Positions 8,286 through 19,486 of a stretch of 41,699 nucleotides of DNA are shown piece after piece. Below the pieces are notes generated by a model, which searched no databases, had not been told where the DNA came from, and saw only the letters and a list, made by a program, of their open reading frames with translations. The position numbers and the translations under genes were made by a program. How positions within the stretch are numbered: position 1 is the first letter of the stretch; the number at the start of each line of letters is the position of its first letter. The DNA is from CAZHRJ01 sp964534765 (GTDB taxonomy: Bacteria; Lindowbacteria; 2-12-FULL-62-27), in assembly GCA_964534765.1 (NCBI GenBank), contig CAZHRJ010000008.1, forward strand, positions 1 through 41,699. The letters are read 5' to 3'.

Positions 8286-9656
8286 TTAAGCGTCGTGATC
8301 AAGAAAATAATCAAATTTCGCCTGGAGGGCGCGCCGGACACGTTCCTGGAGGGCCGCGACCGGGACGCCCTTCAAGACTTCCTCGTAAAACCCCAGGACA
8401 ATCATCTTTCGCGCGAGTGTTTCCGGAATGCCGCGGCTGCGGAGATAAAAAAGTTCTTCCGATGAGATTTCACCAACCGTCGCCGCGTGTTTGCAGACGA
8501 CATCGTTGGCCTCGATTTCAAGCGTCGGGACAGAATCGGACCGGGCCTTATCGGAGAGGAGCATGGTATGATCGGCGAGAAAGGATTGGGTCTGGTTTGC
8601 GTCGTGTTCGACGACGATCCGACCGCGAAAACAGGACCGGGCGTGGTCGTCACAGACACCCTTGTAGACGATATTGCCCTCCGTATGCGGAGCCTTGTGG
8701 GTCAGGAGAGTGACAATATCCGACTGCTGCCAGCCCTTGATGTAGTAGAGCCCCAGGAGTTCACAGCGGGTGCCGCTGCCGACCAGATCACAGTCGATGA
8801 ATCCCTTGTTGATCTTGCCGCCCAGCTCCGCGGTGAGCCAAGCGACATTCGTGTCTTTGGCGCCGACCGCTTTTTCACTGGCAAAAACGAATGTGTTGGG
8901 ATCGTATTGCTGCATGGAAATAAACCGGAGACGCGAGCCTTCCGACAGATGGGCTTCGAGGACGCTGGAGACGAGGTTCTGCCGCGCGACACCGCCGCCG
9001 GTTCCGGATCGCTCCTCGAAATAGCTGAGGGACGATCCGCGATCCAGGACGATCAGGGTATGGGGGAAGAGTCCCGATCCGGCGGCGTCGGCGAAGACGA
9101 GGGACCTCTGGGGGAGGTCGACGTGGACGTTTGGCGGAACATAAATGAACGTTCCGCCGGACTGAAATGCGTAGTGAAGCGCGACGAATTTGTTGTGCGC
9201 CGGGGGGCGGATGGCGCCATAATATTTTTGAACGAGATCGGGATGTTCGCGGGCGGCGGCGTCAAATCCGCACAAGAGGACCCCTTTTTTTTGAAGTTCC
9301 GGGTCGATCTCCACGTAGACGTCCTCGGAGTTGTGCTGGACAAGGAGTCCGGAGGACTTGGGGCCGAGTGCGACACGGGATCGAATCGATTCCGACAATC
9401 CATCAAGACCGTCAACCGGCCGGCCGGCCGATGAGTTGGATGCGAAAGGTGCAATCGAGTCGAACCGGATGGGCCGAAGGTCCGTCCGGCGCCATTCCTC
9501 GTCCTTGCGCGTGGGCATGGGGAGTGTCAGATGGATATCCCACGATCGTTTTCGAAAGGAGGTCTGCCAGGCGGGCTCGGATGACCGCCACTGGAGGAAT
9601 GACTCAAAACCCGCGGCGTTCAGTCCCACGGTTTGAGTCAGTTCAGCCGTAGTCAT
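8286..9656 (-). CDS. sufD: SufD subunit of the SufBCD scaffold
   Basis: This is a 456-residue SufD. The N-terminus has the DEEWRRTDL motif used by SufD proteins, followed by the right-handed beta-helix shared with SufB and the C-terminal block with HAATVGEISSEELFYLRSRGIP. SufD forms a heterodimer with SufB on the SufC ATPase; the SufB-SufD interface is where clusters are built. The histidine of the C-terminal block (KHAAT), a known functional position, is present. ATG 9656 begins the SufD-like sequence; the frame remains open to 9980 but that part overlaps sufB. No clear ribosome site is seen, so translation may depend on sufB, which ends 47 bases upstream. Confidence 0.93.
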   Translation of the reverse strand: MTTAELTQTVGLNAAGFESFLQWRSSEPAWQTSFRKRSWDIHLTLPMPTRKDEEWRRTDLRPIRFDSIAPFASNSSAGRPVDGLDGLSESIRSRVALGPKSSGLLVQHNSEDVYVEIDPELQKKGVLLCGFDAAAREHPDLVQKYYGAIRPPAHNKFVALHYAFQSGGTFIYVPPNVHVDLPQRSLVFADAAGSGLFPHTLIVLDRGSSLSYFEERSGTGGGVARQNLVSSVLEAHLSEGSRLRFISMQQYDPNTFVFASEKAVGAKDTNVAWLTAELGGKINKGFIDCDLVGSGTRCELLGLYYIKGWQQSDIVTLLTHKAPHTEGNIVYKGVCDDHARSCFRGRIVVEHDANQTQSFLADHTMLLSDKARSDSVPTLEIEANDVVCKHAATVGEISSEELFYLRSRGIPETLARKMIVLGFYEEVLKGVPVAALQERVRRALQAKFDYFLDHDA

Positions 9657-9703
9657 CGTCGTTTTGGTGATTGGACCGCTGCCTGCGCGAGCAACGCCGC
9701 GGA

Positions 9704-11125
9704 TCAGCCGCAGGCTCCGGTCATTTCCAACTCGATCAGGCGGTTTAATTCGACCGCATACTCCATGGGGAGTTCTTTGACCAGGGGTTCGATAAATCCC
9801 CGGACGATCATCGTCATGGCCTCGCCTTCGGGAATGCCGCGGCTCATGAGGTAAAACAGCTGTTCGTCCCCGATTTTGGAAACGGTGGCCTCGTGGCCGA
9901 TCGACACGCGGTCTTCCTCGTTCTCCATATACGGAAACGTATCGGATTTGCTTTCCGGATCCAGCAGGAGCGCGTCGCACCGGACGTGGGATTTAACGTC
10001 CTTGGCGCCTTTTTCGACTTTCACCAGCCCCCGATAGCTGGTCCGGCCGGATCCCTTGGAGATGGACTTGGAGACGATCTGCGAGGTGGTATGCGGAGCG
10101 CAGTGAACCATTTTGCCGCCGGCGTCCTGGTGCTGGCCATCTCCGGCGAAAGCGATCGACAGGACCTCACCTTTGGCGCCGGGCTCAAGCATGTAGACGG
10201 CGGGATATTTCATGGTGAGTTTGGATCCGAGGTTGCCGTCGACCCATTCGACAGTGGCGCCTTCGTAGGCGACGGCGCGTTTGGTGACGAGATTATAGAC
10301 GTTTTTGGACCAGTTCTGAATGGTCGTATATCGGATGCGCGCGCCTTTTTTGGCGATCAACTCGACCACCGCCGAATGGAGCGAGTCGCTCGAATAGACG
10401 GGCGCGGTACACCCCTCGACGTAGTGGACGAATGAGCCTTCGTCCGCGATGATGAGCGTGCGTTCGAACTGTCCCATGTTTTTGGCATTGATCCTGAAAT
10501 AGGCCTGAAGAGGCACTTCAACGTGGACTCCGGGCGGGACGTAGACGAATGACCCGCCGGACCAGACCGCGGAGTTCAAAGCGGCGAATTTGTTGTCCGC
10601 CGGTGGAATGATCGTTCCGAAATACTTTTTGAAGAGGTCGGGAAACTTTTTAGCGGCCTCGGTCGGATCGAGGAAAATGACGCCCTGTTTGGCCCATTTT
10701 TCCTGGAGACTGTGATAGACGACTTCGGATTCGTACTGGGCGCCGACGCCGCCGAGGAATTTGCGTTCGGCGTCCGGGATGCCGAGTTTATCGAAGGTAT
10801 TTTTGATGTAGGACGGTACGTCGTCCCAGGAATCCTCGTTTGAGCGGTCCGAGGGTTTGATGTAGTAGTAGATATTGTTAAAGTCAAGGTCGCCCAGGTG
10901 GCCGCCCCAGGTGGGCATGGGTTTTCTCTGAAAGATATCAAGCGACCGCTGGCGGAACTGGCGCATCCACTCGGGTTCTTCCTTGATGTGAGAAATCTGG
11001 TCGACTATCCGGCTGCTCAACCCCTTCTCCGCTTTATAGACATAGTCTTCCTGGTCGGAAAACCCGTAGATGTACTGATCCTTGGATTTTGTCAGTTCCT
11101 CGAGGTTCTTATCCACACTGGCCAT
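9704..11125 (-). CDS. sufB: SufB subunit of the SufBCD scaffold
   Basis: This is a 473-residue SufB, the usual length. Seen: KNLEELTKSKDQYIYGF at the start, the EGCTAP segment carrying the conserved internal cysteine, a second cysteine in KMVHCAPHTTS, and the C-terminal SIGHEATVSKIGDEQLFYLMSRG block. SufB receives persulfide sulfur from SufS/SufU and builds the 4Fe-4S cluster with SufC and SufD. The start is ATG 11125, 10 bases after AAGGAG. It follows sufC by 28 bases and precedes sufD by 47, the standard sufCBD order. Nothing important appears missing. Confidence 0.97.
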   Translation of the reverse strand: MASVDKNLEELTKSKDQYIYGFSDQEDYVYKAEKGLSSRIVDQISHIKEEPEWMRQFRQRSLDIFQRKPMPTWGGHLGDLDFNNIYYYIKPSDRSNEDSWDDVPSYIKNTFDKLGIPDAERKFLGGVGAQYESEVVYHSLQEKWAKQGVIFLDPTEAAKKFPDLFKKYFGTIIPPADNKFAALNSAVWSGGSFVYVPPGVHVEVPLQAYFRINAKNMGQFERTLIIADEGSFVHYVEGCTAPVYSSDSLHSAVVELIAKKGARIRYTTIQNWSKNVYNLVTKRAVAYEGATVEWVDGNLGSKLTMKYPAVYMLEPGAKGEVLSIAFAGDGQHQDAGGKMVHCAPHTTSQIVSKSISKGSGRTSYRGLVKVEKGAKDVKSHVRCDALLLDPESKSDTFPYMENEEDRVSIGHEATVSKIGDEQLFYLMSRGIPEGEAMTMIVRGFIEPLVKELPMEYAVELNRLIELEMTGACG

Positions 11126-11153
11126 GATTCAAATCTCCTTCGCGATTTCAGAG

Positions 11154-11981
11154 TCAGGCGACGCCCGCCGCGGCGGGGACACCGTATTTTTGCCGGATCC
11201 AGTCGTAGCCGCGGGCTTCGAGTTCGTGGGCGAATTCGGGGCCGCCGGAGACGACGAGTCTGCCGTCCATCAGGACGTGAACGTAATGCGGTTTGATGTA
11301 ATTAAGCAACCGCTGATAATGCGTAATGACCAGAGCGCCCATGTCGGGTCCGACGAAGCGGTTGACGCCGTCGGCGACGGTTTTGAGCGCGTCGATATCA
11401 AGCCCGGAATCGGTCTCATCGAGGATGGCCATTTCGGGCCGAAGGATCGCCATCTGGAGGATCTCGACCCGCTTTTTTTCTCCGCCGGAAAACCCGTCAT
11501 TGAGATACCGAAACGCGAAATCCTCCTTGAGGCTCAAGAGTTTCATGTTTTCCTTGAGAATTTTCAAAAACTCCCGGGCGGAAATCTGATTGCCGTTTTT
11601 ACCCGCGGCCTCGGCCTGAGCTCCTGAGAGGATTTTGGGCGCCTCGCCACCCGCGCGTTTGGAGTTGATCGCGGTGCGGAGGAAATTGCCGACCGTCACG
11701 CCGGGGACGGCGGCCGGGTATTGAAACGCAAGGAACAGTCCCTCCCGCGCGCGCTGGTCCGAGGGCATGGCGAACAGGTCCGCGCCTTTAAAAGTGGCGG
11801 ACCCGCGGGTGATCGTGTATTTGGGGTGACCGGCGAGGGCAAAGGAGAGCGTGCTTTTGCCGGATCCGTTCGGACCCATGAGAGCGTGGACTTCGCCCTT
11901 GTTCACTTTGAGCGAAACGCCTTTGACAATCTCCTTGCCTTCAACCTCCACATGCAGGTCATTGATTTCGATCGTTGCCAA
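11154..11981 (-). CDS. sufC: SufC ABC-type ATPase
   Basis: This is a 275-residue SufC. Seen: Walker A GPNGSGKST (36-44), ABC signature FSGGEKKR (164-171) and Walker B plus downstream AILDETDSGLD (185-195), the family's exact form. About 20 residues around 108-130 (Ala/Lys-rich) exceed common SufC proteins. It powers conformational change of the SufBD scaffold and does not transport. The start is TTG 11981, placed well after GGAGGTGAAG; no ATG suits. It is the second gene of the operon, 15 bases after rrf2. Confidence 0.95.
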   Translation of the reverse strand: MATIEINDLHVEVEGKEIVKGVSLKVNKGEVHALMGPNGSGKSTLSFALAGHPKYTITRGSATFKGADLFAMPSDQRAREGLFLAFQYPAAVPGVTVGNFLRTAINSKRAGGEAPKILSGAQAEAAGKNGNQISAREFLKILKENMKLLSLKEDFAFRYLNDGFSGGEKKRVEILQMAILRPEMAILDETDSGLDIDALKTVADGVNRFVGPDMGALVITHYQRLLNYIKPHYVHVLMDGRLVVSGGPEFAHELEARGYDWIRQKYGVPAAAGVA

Positions 11982-11996
11982 CGAACTTCACCTCCG

Positions 11997-12470
11997 TTAA
12001 TTCGACAGGGTCGCCGCTTGAGAATGCCGGGCCGCCATCAATCGCTCGACCTCTTTTTCCTCTTGAATCATGTCCGAGAGAGTGGTGCGGCCCAGCGTCG
12101 CGTAAATCTGCCGGGCCAGCACCATCCACACCGGCCGAATGCCGCAGCTGCCCATGTGGCTGCAGGCATCCAGTTTCCCCGGGAACTCGGAACACATCTC
12201 CCTCGAATAAAAAAATCCGCCCAGGGACCGCATGACCTCTCCCAGCGTGATCTGTTCCGGCGGCCGCGTGAGGGTATATCCGCCATTGATTCCCCGGACA
12301 CTGGCCACCAGGCCCGATTTTCGAAGAAGGATCAGGAGTTTCGTGACGTAATCAGTCGAGAGACCCTCGGTTTTGGAAATCTCCGTCACCGAAATGGAGA
12401 CCCCATGCCCCACGCGGGCAAGCTGTAAAATGCACCTTAACCCATACTCTTCCTGCTTCGAAATCTTCAT
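11997..12470 (-). CDS. Rrf2-family Fe-S-sensing transcription regulator
   Basis: This is a 157-residue Rrf2/IscR/SufR-type regulator. It has an N-terminal winged helix (MKISKQEEYGLRCILQLA, then the recognition helix LSTDYVTKLLILLRKSGLV and wing GINGGYTLTRP) and three cysteines, 93, 103 and 109, in the loop that binds a 2Fe-2S or 4Fe-4S cluster in IscR-like members. It should sense cluster supply and control the suf operon, of which it is the first gene. The promoter and a palindrome lie just upstream. ATG 12470 is only 11 bases from the -10 box, so the mRNA leader should be very short. Whether it represses or activates is not visible, but the operator overlaps the -35, which fits repression. 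Confidence 0.93.
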   Translation of the reverse strand: MKISKQEEYGLRCILQLARVGHGVSISVTEISKTEGLSTDYVTKLLILLRKSGLVASVRGINGGYTLTRPPEQITLGEVMRSLGGFFYSREMCSEFPGKLDACSHMGSCGIRPVWMVLARQIYATLGRTTLSDMIQEEKEVERLMAARHSQAATLSN

Positions 12471-12481
12471 AGCTGTCCAAC

Positions 12482-12533
12482 ATCCTAGCGAAACCTGACA
12501 TAGAAGTCAAGTATTATGGATAAAAAAGTCAGG
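12482..12533 (-). promoter_or_regulatory. suf operon promoter and Rrf2 operator
   Basis: On the minus strand TTGACT (12505-12510) and TAGGAT (12482-12487) are 17 bases apart, a good sigma-70-type promoter. An imperfect palindrome CTTGAC-N6-GTCAGG (12494-12511) covers the -35 and part of the spacer. A further CCTGAC half-site lies at 12528-12533, pointing the opposite way to the GTCAGG half. I infer autorepression by the Rrf2 protein encoded 11 bases downstream of the -10. Confidence 0.7.
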
Positions 12534-12585
12534 TATAGACACTGATCTGTAACTTATTCATACATAGGTAAATGTTATTCCAACA

Positions 12586-15291
<2,706 letters not shown>

Positions 15292-15300
15292 AGGTCCGCC

Positions 15301-15328
15301 ATGGTAATATGGAGGGCGGTGAATTCAA
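15301..15328 (-). promoter_or_regulatory. Candidate acnA promoter
   Basis: The minus strand reads TTGAAT (15323-15328), 16 bases, TACCAT (15301-15306), then 9 bases to the acnA ATG. If used, the mRNA would start within a few bases of the start codon, matching the short leaders seen at other genes here. The boxes are imperfect. Confidence 0.4.
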
Positions 15329-15365
15329 CCCCCCTTCCGATTCGGCCCGCGGCCGGCTACTCCGC

Positions 15366-15545
15366 TCAGCCTGTTTCGGGCGTGATCTGGATGGCGCTGA
15401 CCTTGTCGAGGATGACGCCGTGTGTCTGGTGATTAGCGACAATTAAAATTCCCACCAGACGACCAGTAAGGAGATTACTGTCAAAAACCGCAGGGGTTCG
15501 CGGGATGTACAGGATCTGGAATTCATCAACACGAAACTGCGTCGT
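15366..15545 (-). other. Open frame without start codon, possible gene remnant
   Basis: This stretch of 60 sense codons on the minus strand ends in TGA at 15366-15368 and is opened by an upstream TGA. It has no usable ATG, GTG or TTG near its beginning. Parts read like protein (FQILYIPRTPAVFDSNL, VGILIVANHQTHGVILDK). It lies just downstream of the 98-residue frame at 15557-15853 but in a different reading frame, so the two could be pieces of one broken gene. An 8-bp stem (15424-15431 with 15453-15460) with a 21-base loop lies inside. Confidence 0.25.
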
Positions 15546-15556
15546 TCATCCGGCGG

Positions 15557-15853
15557 TCATTCTCCAAGCCATCGCCGATTGCCGCGTCTGTAATCGTCGC
15601 AATATTCCAGTGTGGGGATTACCCATTTGCCGACTTCAGGCAGGTCCGCATGATTCACAGAATCCTCCCGGCTGTCATTGACGTAACCGCCTTTTGCAAA
15701 CGCATACTGCAAACGAAGGCCGTATGGATGTCCCTCGCCGCCGCCGGTTCTCCACCAGGTTTCAAAGGGATGATATCCCCTTTCGATGTCGGACAAAACC
15801 CGAATGAGGCCGACCTCCACCTCGCCAAGGATGATCCAGCCGATGCCGGTCAT
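15557..15853 (-). CDS. Hypothetical protein, 98 residues, possibly broken
   Basis: I do not recognise this protein. It opens with a hydrophobic stretch (WIILGEVEVGLI) and then is rich in Tyr, Arg and Gly (HPYGLRLQYAFAKGGYVNDS). Codon choice resembles real genes of the window (many GGC, ATC, GAC codons). There is no ribosome site before ATG 15853, and the frame is open for 26 codons further upstream without a start codon. An overlapping frame ending at 15850 contains MVRHRLFPIVFTLISLSFVS, which looks like a signal peptide, so a frameshift may have split one small exported protein. It sits alone between acnA and recQ. Confidence 0.3.
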   Translation of the reverse strand: MTGIGWIILGEVEVGLIRVLSDIERGYHPFETWWRTGGGEGHPYGLRLQYAFAKGGYVNDSREDSVNHADLPEVGKWVIPTLEYCDDYRRGNRRWLGE

Positions 15854-16099
15854 TTTGTAGATACGAAAGATAAGGAAATCAGGGTAAAAACGATCGGGAA
15901 CAGTCTGTGCCGAACCATGTGTTCGATCACTTTAAATGATATTCCGCCACCGCCTCCATGGCCAGTTTCATGACACCCCGGCGGGCGGTGCCCGTACCCA
16001 GAAGGACCGCCAGAAGTTCCGTGCCCGATAGAGACTTGGGCCCCCGGCGGACCAATTTTTCTCTCGGACGATCCGATTCCGGCATCGTCGAGAGACGGT
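15854..16099. other. Spacer downstream of recQ, no confident gene
   Basis: This stretch lies between the hypothetical 98-residue frame and the recQ stop. It holds only the possible signal-peptide-like frame noted above and a Gly-rich low-complexity run near 15950. No terminator with a T-run, RNA gene or repeat array is seen. Confidence 0.4.
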
Positions 16100-18232
16100 T
16101 CATGTCGCTGATTCACCCTCTTGCCGCCGACCCGACTTGGCCGCAAGGGGGCCGATGACATTCAAGAAATGGGGGCCATATTTGGCGGTAAGCCGCGGGC
16201 CGAACCCCCGGATTTTCCGGAGATCCTCCAGGCTGCGGGGGCGCTGTTGGGCGACTTCAATCAACATCCGGTCGTGGGCGACACAATAGGGCGGCACACC
16301 CTCGGCGAGTGCAAGATTTTTTCTGAGGACCCGCAATCGCTCAAAGACCGCCATGACAGCCGCGTCCGGCTTAGCGGCCGACGATTCCTGCTCCCGGATG
16401 ACCAACGCGCGATCGGACGCCGCCGACCGGGTCGATGCCTTTTTCCTTTTGGACTGTTTGGGTGGTTTGACCGCGCCTCTATCGAGATTCACTTTCACGC
16501 CGGACTCGCCGCGGCACACATCACAAAGGCCGCACTGATAGCGGAGAGGTTTACCGGTGAAATAGTCCAGGATCAATCCGCGGCGGCAGAATCGATTGTT
16601 ATAGGCATAGGCGACGACGCGTTTGAGACGTTGGGAGTCCCATATTTTTTTTCGGGCAAGCGAATCCCAGTCAATCGGCAATTTTTCGACTTGTGGCGAT
16701 ACGGGACAGACGGCACGGCCCCGAAAGGGCGGGGCATAGGATAAAATCCCGGCATGGGCCAGCTCGGTCAGATGCCGGGACAGGGCCGACCACTCCAACC
16801 CGGTCAGCCGGCACAACTCATTTTTCGAGACATCCACCCCGTCCACCAGATCTTCCCCAAACGACTTATCCAAGTCGGCGAGAATCCGGATTTTGGTCCC
16901 ACCCCGATCCGGCGCGTCCTTCGGCGCGTCCTTCGGCGCGGAAAACTTGATTCGACGCAGATGCGCCGGATTTTCGCCGCTTTTTCCCCGCTCGATCAAC
17001 CCCTGCCGCTCAAGGATGATGATGGCCGTATGGACCTGCATATCGTTTTTCAAACCCAGGGACGAGGCCATCTCCCGAGTCGATATTTCGACCGGCCCGG
17101 CCTCCGGGGACAATTTCCAGATTCTGGCGTAGACCGACTCGATCACGGACCGCGGCGGATTGGCGCCATCGATGAAGAATTCCTGGGTACGGGTATCCGC
17201 ATAATTAAAGAGCAAGATCCCCCTGCAGGGAAGCCCGTCCCGGCCGGCGCGGCCGACCTCCTGATAGTATCCTTCGATGGACCCCGGAACATCGAAATGA
17301 GCGACGAGCCGGATATCCCGCTTGTCGATGCCCATGCCGAACGCGACCGTGGCGACGATGACCGACACGTCATCCCGCATGAAGGCCTGCTGGACATTCG
17401 ATCGCTCGATCTCATCCAATCCGGCATGATAGACGCGGCAGGGCCGGTCCCGGCGGTTTAATCGGTCGGCGACTTTTTCGGCGTTTTTCCGTGTGGCCGT
17501 ATAGACAATCGCCGGGACGTTATCCGCCAGGGCCTCTTCGATCGCGTCGAATTTGGCTTCCTGCCCGGGCACAACCTCGACGTCCAGTATCAAATTCGCC
17601 CGGTCGAACCCCGCGATGAACTCAACGGGCGACTCCATTCCCAAGCCCCTGGCAATATCCTTGCGGACTTCGGGCGTGGCCGTTGCCGTGAAAGCCGCGA
17701 CCGGCGGCCGGCCAACCTGTCCGGCGGCGGCCGCGAGGCGCAAATAGTGGGGCCGAAAATCGTGACCCCACTGAGAGACACAGTGCGCCTCGTCCACGAC
17801 GAACAGAGACACATCAATTTCCTTGACCGCGCCCAAAAACCGGTGCGAGGAGAATCGTTCGGGAGCGACATAAAGAATTTTAATATCGCCGCGTTTCAAA
17901 GCCGCCAGGCAGGTGAGCTGATCCGTGAAGGAGAGAGAAGAGTTGACGAATGCCGCGGGGAGGTTAAGTTTCCGAAGGGCCTGTACCTGGTCAGCCATAA
18001 GCGAGATCAATGGGGAGACGACGATGGTGGCGCCGGGGAAGAGGAGCGCGGGGAGCTGGTAGCAGAGGGACTTGCCATATCCGGTGGGCATGACCGACAG
18101 GACATCCTGGCCATCCAGGATGGCGCGGATGACATCCTCTTGGCCGGGCCGAAACTCAGGGATGGCAAACCGGCTCTGGAGAATATCGGAGATGGAAGGC
18201 GCCCCGGGCGGCCTGCTCAGGGGCACATCCAA
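16100..18232 (-). CDS. recQ: RecQ-family ATP-dependent DNA helicase
   Basis: This is a 710-residue RecQ helicase with the full architecture: helicase core with FRPGQ (28-32), Walker A PTGYGKS (49-55) and DEAH (147-150); the helicase C domain with QEVGRAGRDG; a zinc module with CRRG and CGLCDVC; a winged helix; and a C-terminal HRDC domain (about 615-690) ending in IRGFGPRLTAKYG. It unwinds 3'-tailed DNA in recombination and fork repair. A short KDAPKDAP repeat near residue 438 comes from a 12-base tandem repeat in the gene. The start is unsure: TTG 18232 or GTG 18226, both after a G-rich site. It lies 54 bases downstream of recA in the same direction. Confidence 0.95.
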   Translation of the reverse strand: MDVPLSRPPGAPSISDILQSRFAIPEFRPGQEDVIRAILDGQDVLSVMPTGYGKSLCYQLPALLFPGATIVVSPLISLMADQVQALRKLNLPAAFVNSSLSFTDQLTCLAALKRGDIKILYVAPERFSSHRFLGAVKEIDVSLFVVDEAHCVSQWGHDFRPHYLRLAAAAGQVGRPPVAAFTATATPEVRKDIARGLGMESPVEFIAGFDRANLILDVEVVPGQEAKFDAIEEALADNVPAIVYTATRKNAEKVADRLNRRDRPCRVYHAGLDEIERSNVQQAFMRDDVSVIVATVAFGMGIDKRDIRLVAHFDVPGSIEGYYQEVGRAGRDGLPCRGILLFNYADTRTQEFFIDGANPPRSVIESVYARIWKLSPEAGPVEISTREMASSLGLKNDMQVHTAIIILERQGLIERGKSGENPAHLRRIKFSAPKDAPKDAPDRGGTKIRILADLDKSFGEDLVDGVDVSKNELCRLTGLEWSALSRHLTELAHAGILSYAPPFRGRAVCPVSPQVEKLPIDWDSLARKKIWDSQRLKRVVAYAYNNRFCRRGLILDYFTGKPLRYQCGLCDVCRGESGVKVNLDRGAVKPPKQSKRKKASTRSAASDRALVIREQESSAAKPDAAVMAVFERLRVLRKNLALAEGVPPYCVAHDRMLIEVAQQRPRSLEDLRKIRGFGPRLTAKYGPHFLNVIGPLAAKSGRRQEGESAT
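16909..16938. repeat. 12-base tandem repeat inside recQ
   Basis: The unit GCGCGTCCTTCG occurs about two and a half times here. It keeps the reading frame and adds the KDAP repeats in a linker just before the RecQ C-terminal part, so copy number could vary without breaking the gene. Confidence 0.7.
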
Positions 18233-18286
18233 TACCCCACCCGGCTCCCCGGCGAGGGAGGCGTTACGGTTCAGATAATATCCGCC

Positions 18287-19336
18287 CTATTCAGCCTTGC
18301 TGTCAGCGGTTTCTTCCTCCGCTTCGCCACTGACCAGCGCGGCGCCTTCATCCCGGAGCCTGCGGCGAATTTCCAGTTCGATCTGAGCGAGGAGATCGGC
18401 GTTGTCTTCAATGAACAACCGCGCGGCATCGCGGCCCTGGCCGATTTTCTGGCCGTTGAAGGAAAGCCACGATCCCGCCTTTTGGACGACCCCCTGAAGG
18501 AGAGCGGCTTCGAGGGCGCAACCGGCGCGGGATACGCCGTGTCCGAAGAAGAGGTCGAATTCAGCCGACCGAAACGGCGGCGCGACCTTGTTCTTGACGA
18601 CTTTGATCCGCACCCGGTTACCGATGACATCGGCGCCGCGTTTGAGCTGTTCGATGCGCCGGATATCGAGCCGGAGGGAGGAGTAGAATTTGAGTGCGCG
18701 ACCGCCGGGCGTGGTTTCTGGGCTACCGAACATGACGCCGATTTTTTCGCGGAGCTGATTGATGAAGATACAGGAGGTTTTGGATCGGGCGATGGCCGCG
18801 GTGAGTTTCCGAAGGGCCTGGGACATGAGCCGCGCCTGCAATCCCATGTGCTGCTGGCCCATTTCGCCTTCGAGTTCCGCCTGAGGCACGAGCGCGGCGA
18901 CGCTATCGATGACGACGATATCGACCGCGCCGCTTCTGACGAGCGATTCGGTAATCTCCAGCGCCTGTTCGCCCGTATCGGGCTGAGAGATGAGCAGGTT
19001 CTGGACATCGACGCCGAGTTTGGCGCCATAGACCGGATCGAGCGCGTGTTCAGCGTCGATGAAGGCGGCGATGCCGCCGGATCTTTGTATGGCCGCGATG
19101 ATATGGAGCGTGATGGTAGTTTTCCCGGAGCTTTCCGGGCCGAAAATTTCAATGACCCGGCCGCGAGGAATTCCCTCGAGGCCGATTGCCAGATCAAGCG
19201 GCAGAATTCCCGTGGGAAGCGCTTCGACCTCGATCGCCTTTTTATCGCCGAGCCGCATGATGCTGCCGCGCCCGAACCGCTTTTCAATGGAATCCAACGT
19301 TGCCTTGAGTACCTTGAGTTTCTCTTCTTCCGCCAT
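18287..19336 (-). CDS. recA: RecA recombinase
   Basis: This is a 349-residue RecA. Seen: Walker A GPESSGKT (66-73), the FIDAEHALDP segment, VIDSVAALVP, the L1/L2 DNA loops around GEMGQQHMG and FINQLREKIGVMFGSPETTPGG, and an acidic C-terminus. It forms the filament for strand exchange and SOS co-proteolysis. Unusually for the family, ILPLDLAIGLEGIPRGR has LEG where most have GGG/VGG. ATG 19336 is 10 bases after GGAGG; ATG 19342 is only 4 bases after it and is the alternative. recQ follows after 54 bases, so the two repair genes may share a transcript. Confidence 0.97.
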   Translation of the reverse strand: MAEEEKLKVLKATLDSIEKRFGRGSIMRLGDKKAIEVEALPTGILPLDLAIGLEGIPRGRVIEIFGPESSGKTTITLHIIAAIQRSGGIAAFIDAEHALDPVYGAKLGVDVQNLLISQPDTGEQALEITESLVRSGAVDIVVIDSVAALVPQAELEGEMGQQHMGLQARLMSQALRKLTAAIARSKTSCIFINQLREKIGVMFGSPETTPGGRALKFYSSLRLDIRRIEQLKRGADVIGNRVRIKVVKNKVAPPFRSAEFDLFFGHGVSRAGCALEAALLQGVVQKAGSWLSFNGQKIGQGRDAARLFIEDNADLLAQIELEIRRRLRDEGAALVSGEAEEETADSKAE

Positions 19337-19380
19337 ATTCATCCCACCTCCCGAAATCTCCGTCTCCAATCCGGAGACGG

Positions 19381-19460
19381 CGGCGCCTGGTTTGTTAAAC
19401 CGTGTTAAACCGGCGCCGGACGATGCGAAGCACCGTAACTCTGGTTGAAACTTGCGTCAA
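19381..19460 (-). promoter_or_regulatory. recA: recA promoter and structured leader
   Basis: On the minus strand TTGACG (19455-19460), 17 bases, TACGGT (19432-19437) forms a candidate promoter. The leader contains a 7-bp GC stem (CGGCGCC 19381-19387 with GGCGCCG 19412-19418) around two copies of GTTAAACCG placed 10 bases apart (19394-19402 and 19404-19412). The repeats could bind a damage regulator; no E. coli or B. subtilis LexA box is seen. Confidence 0.45.
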
Positions 19461-19486
19461 ACGAAATCTGTAAAAGTTGTCAGGGT

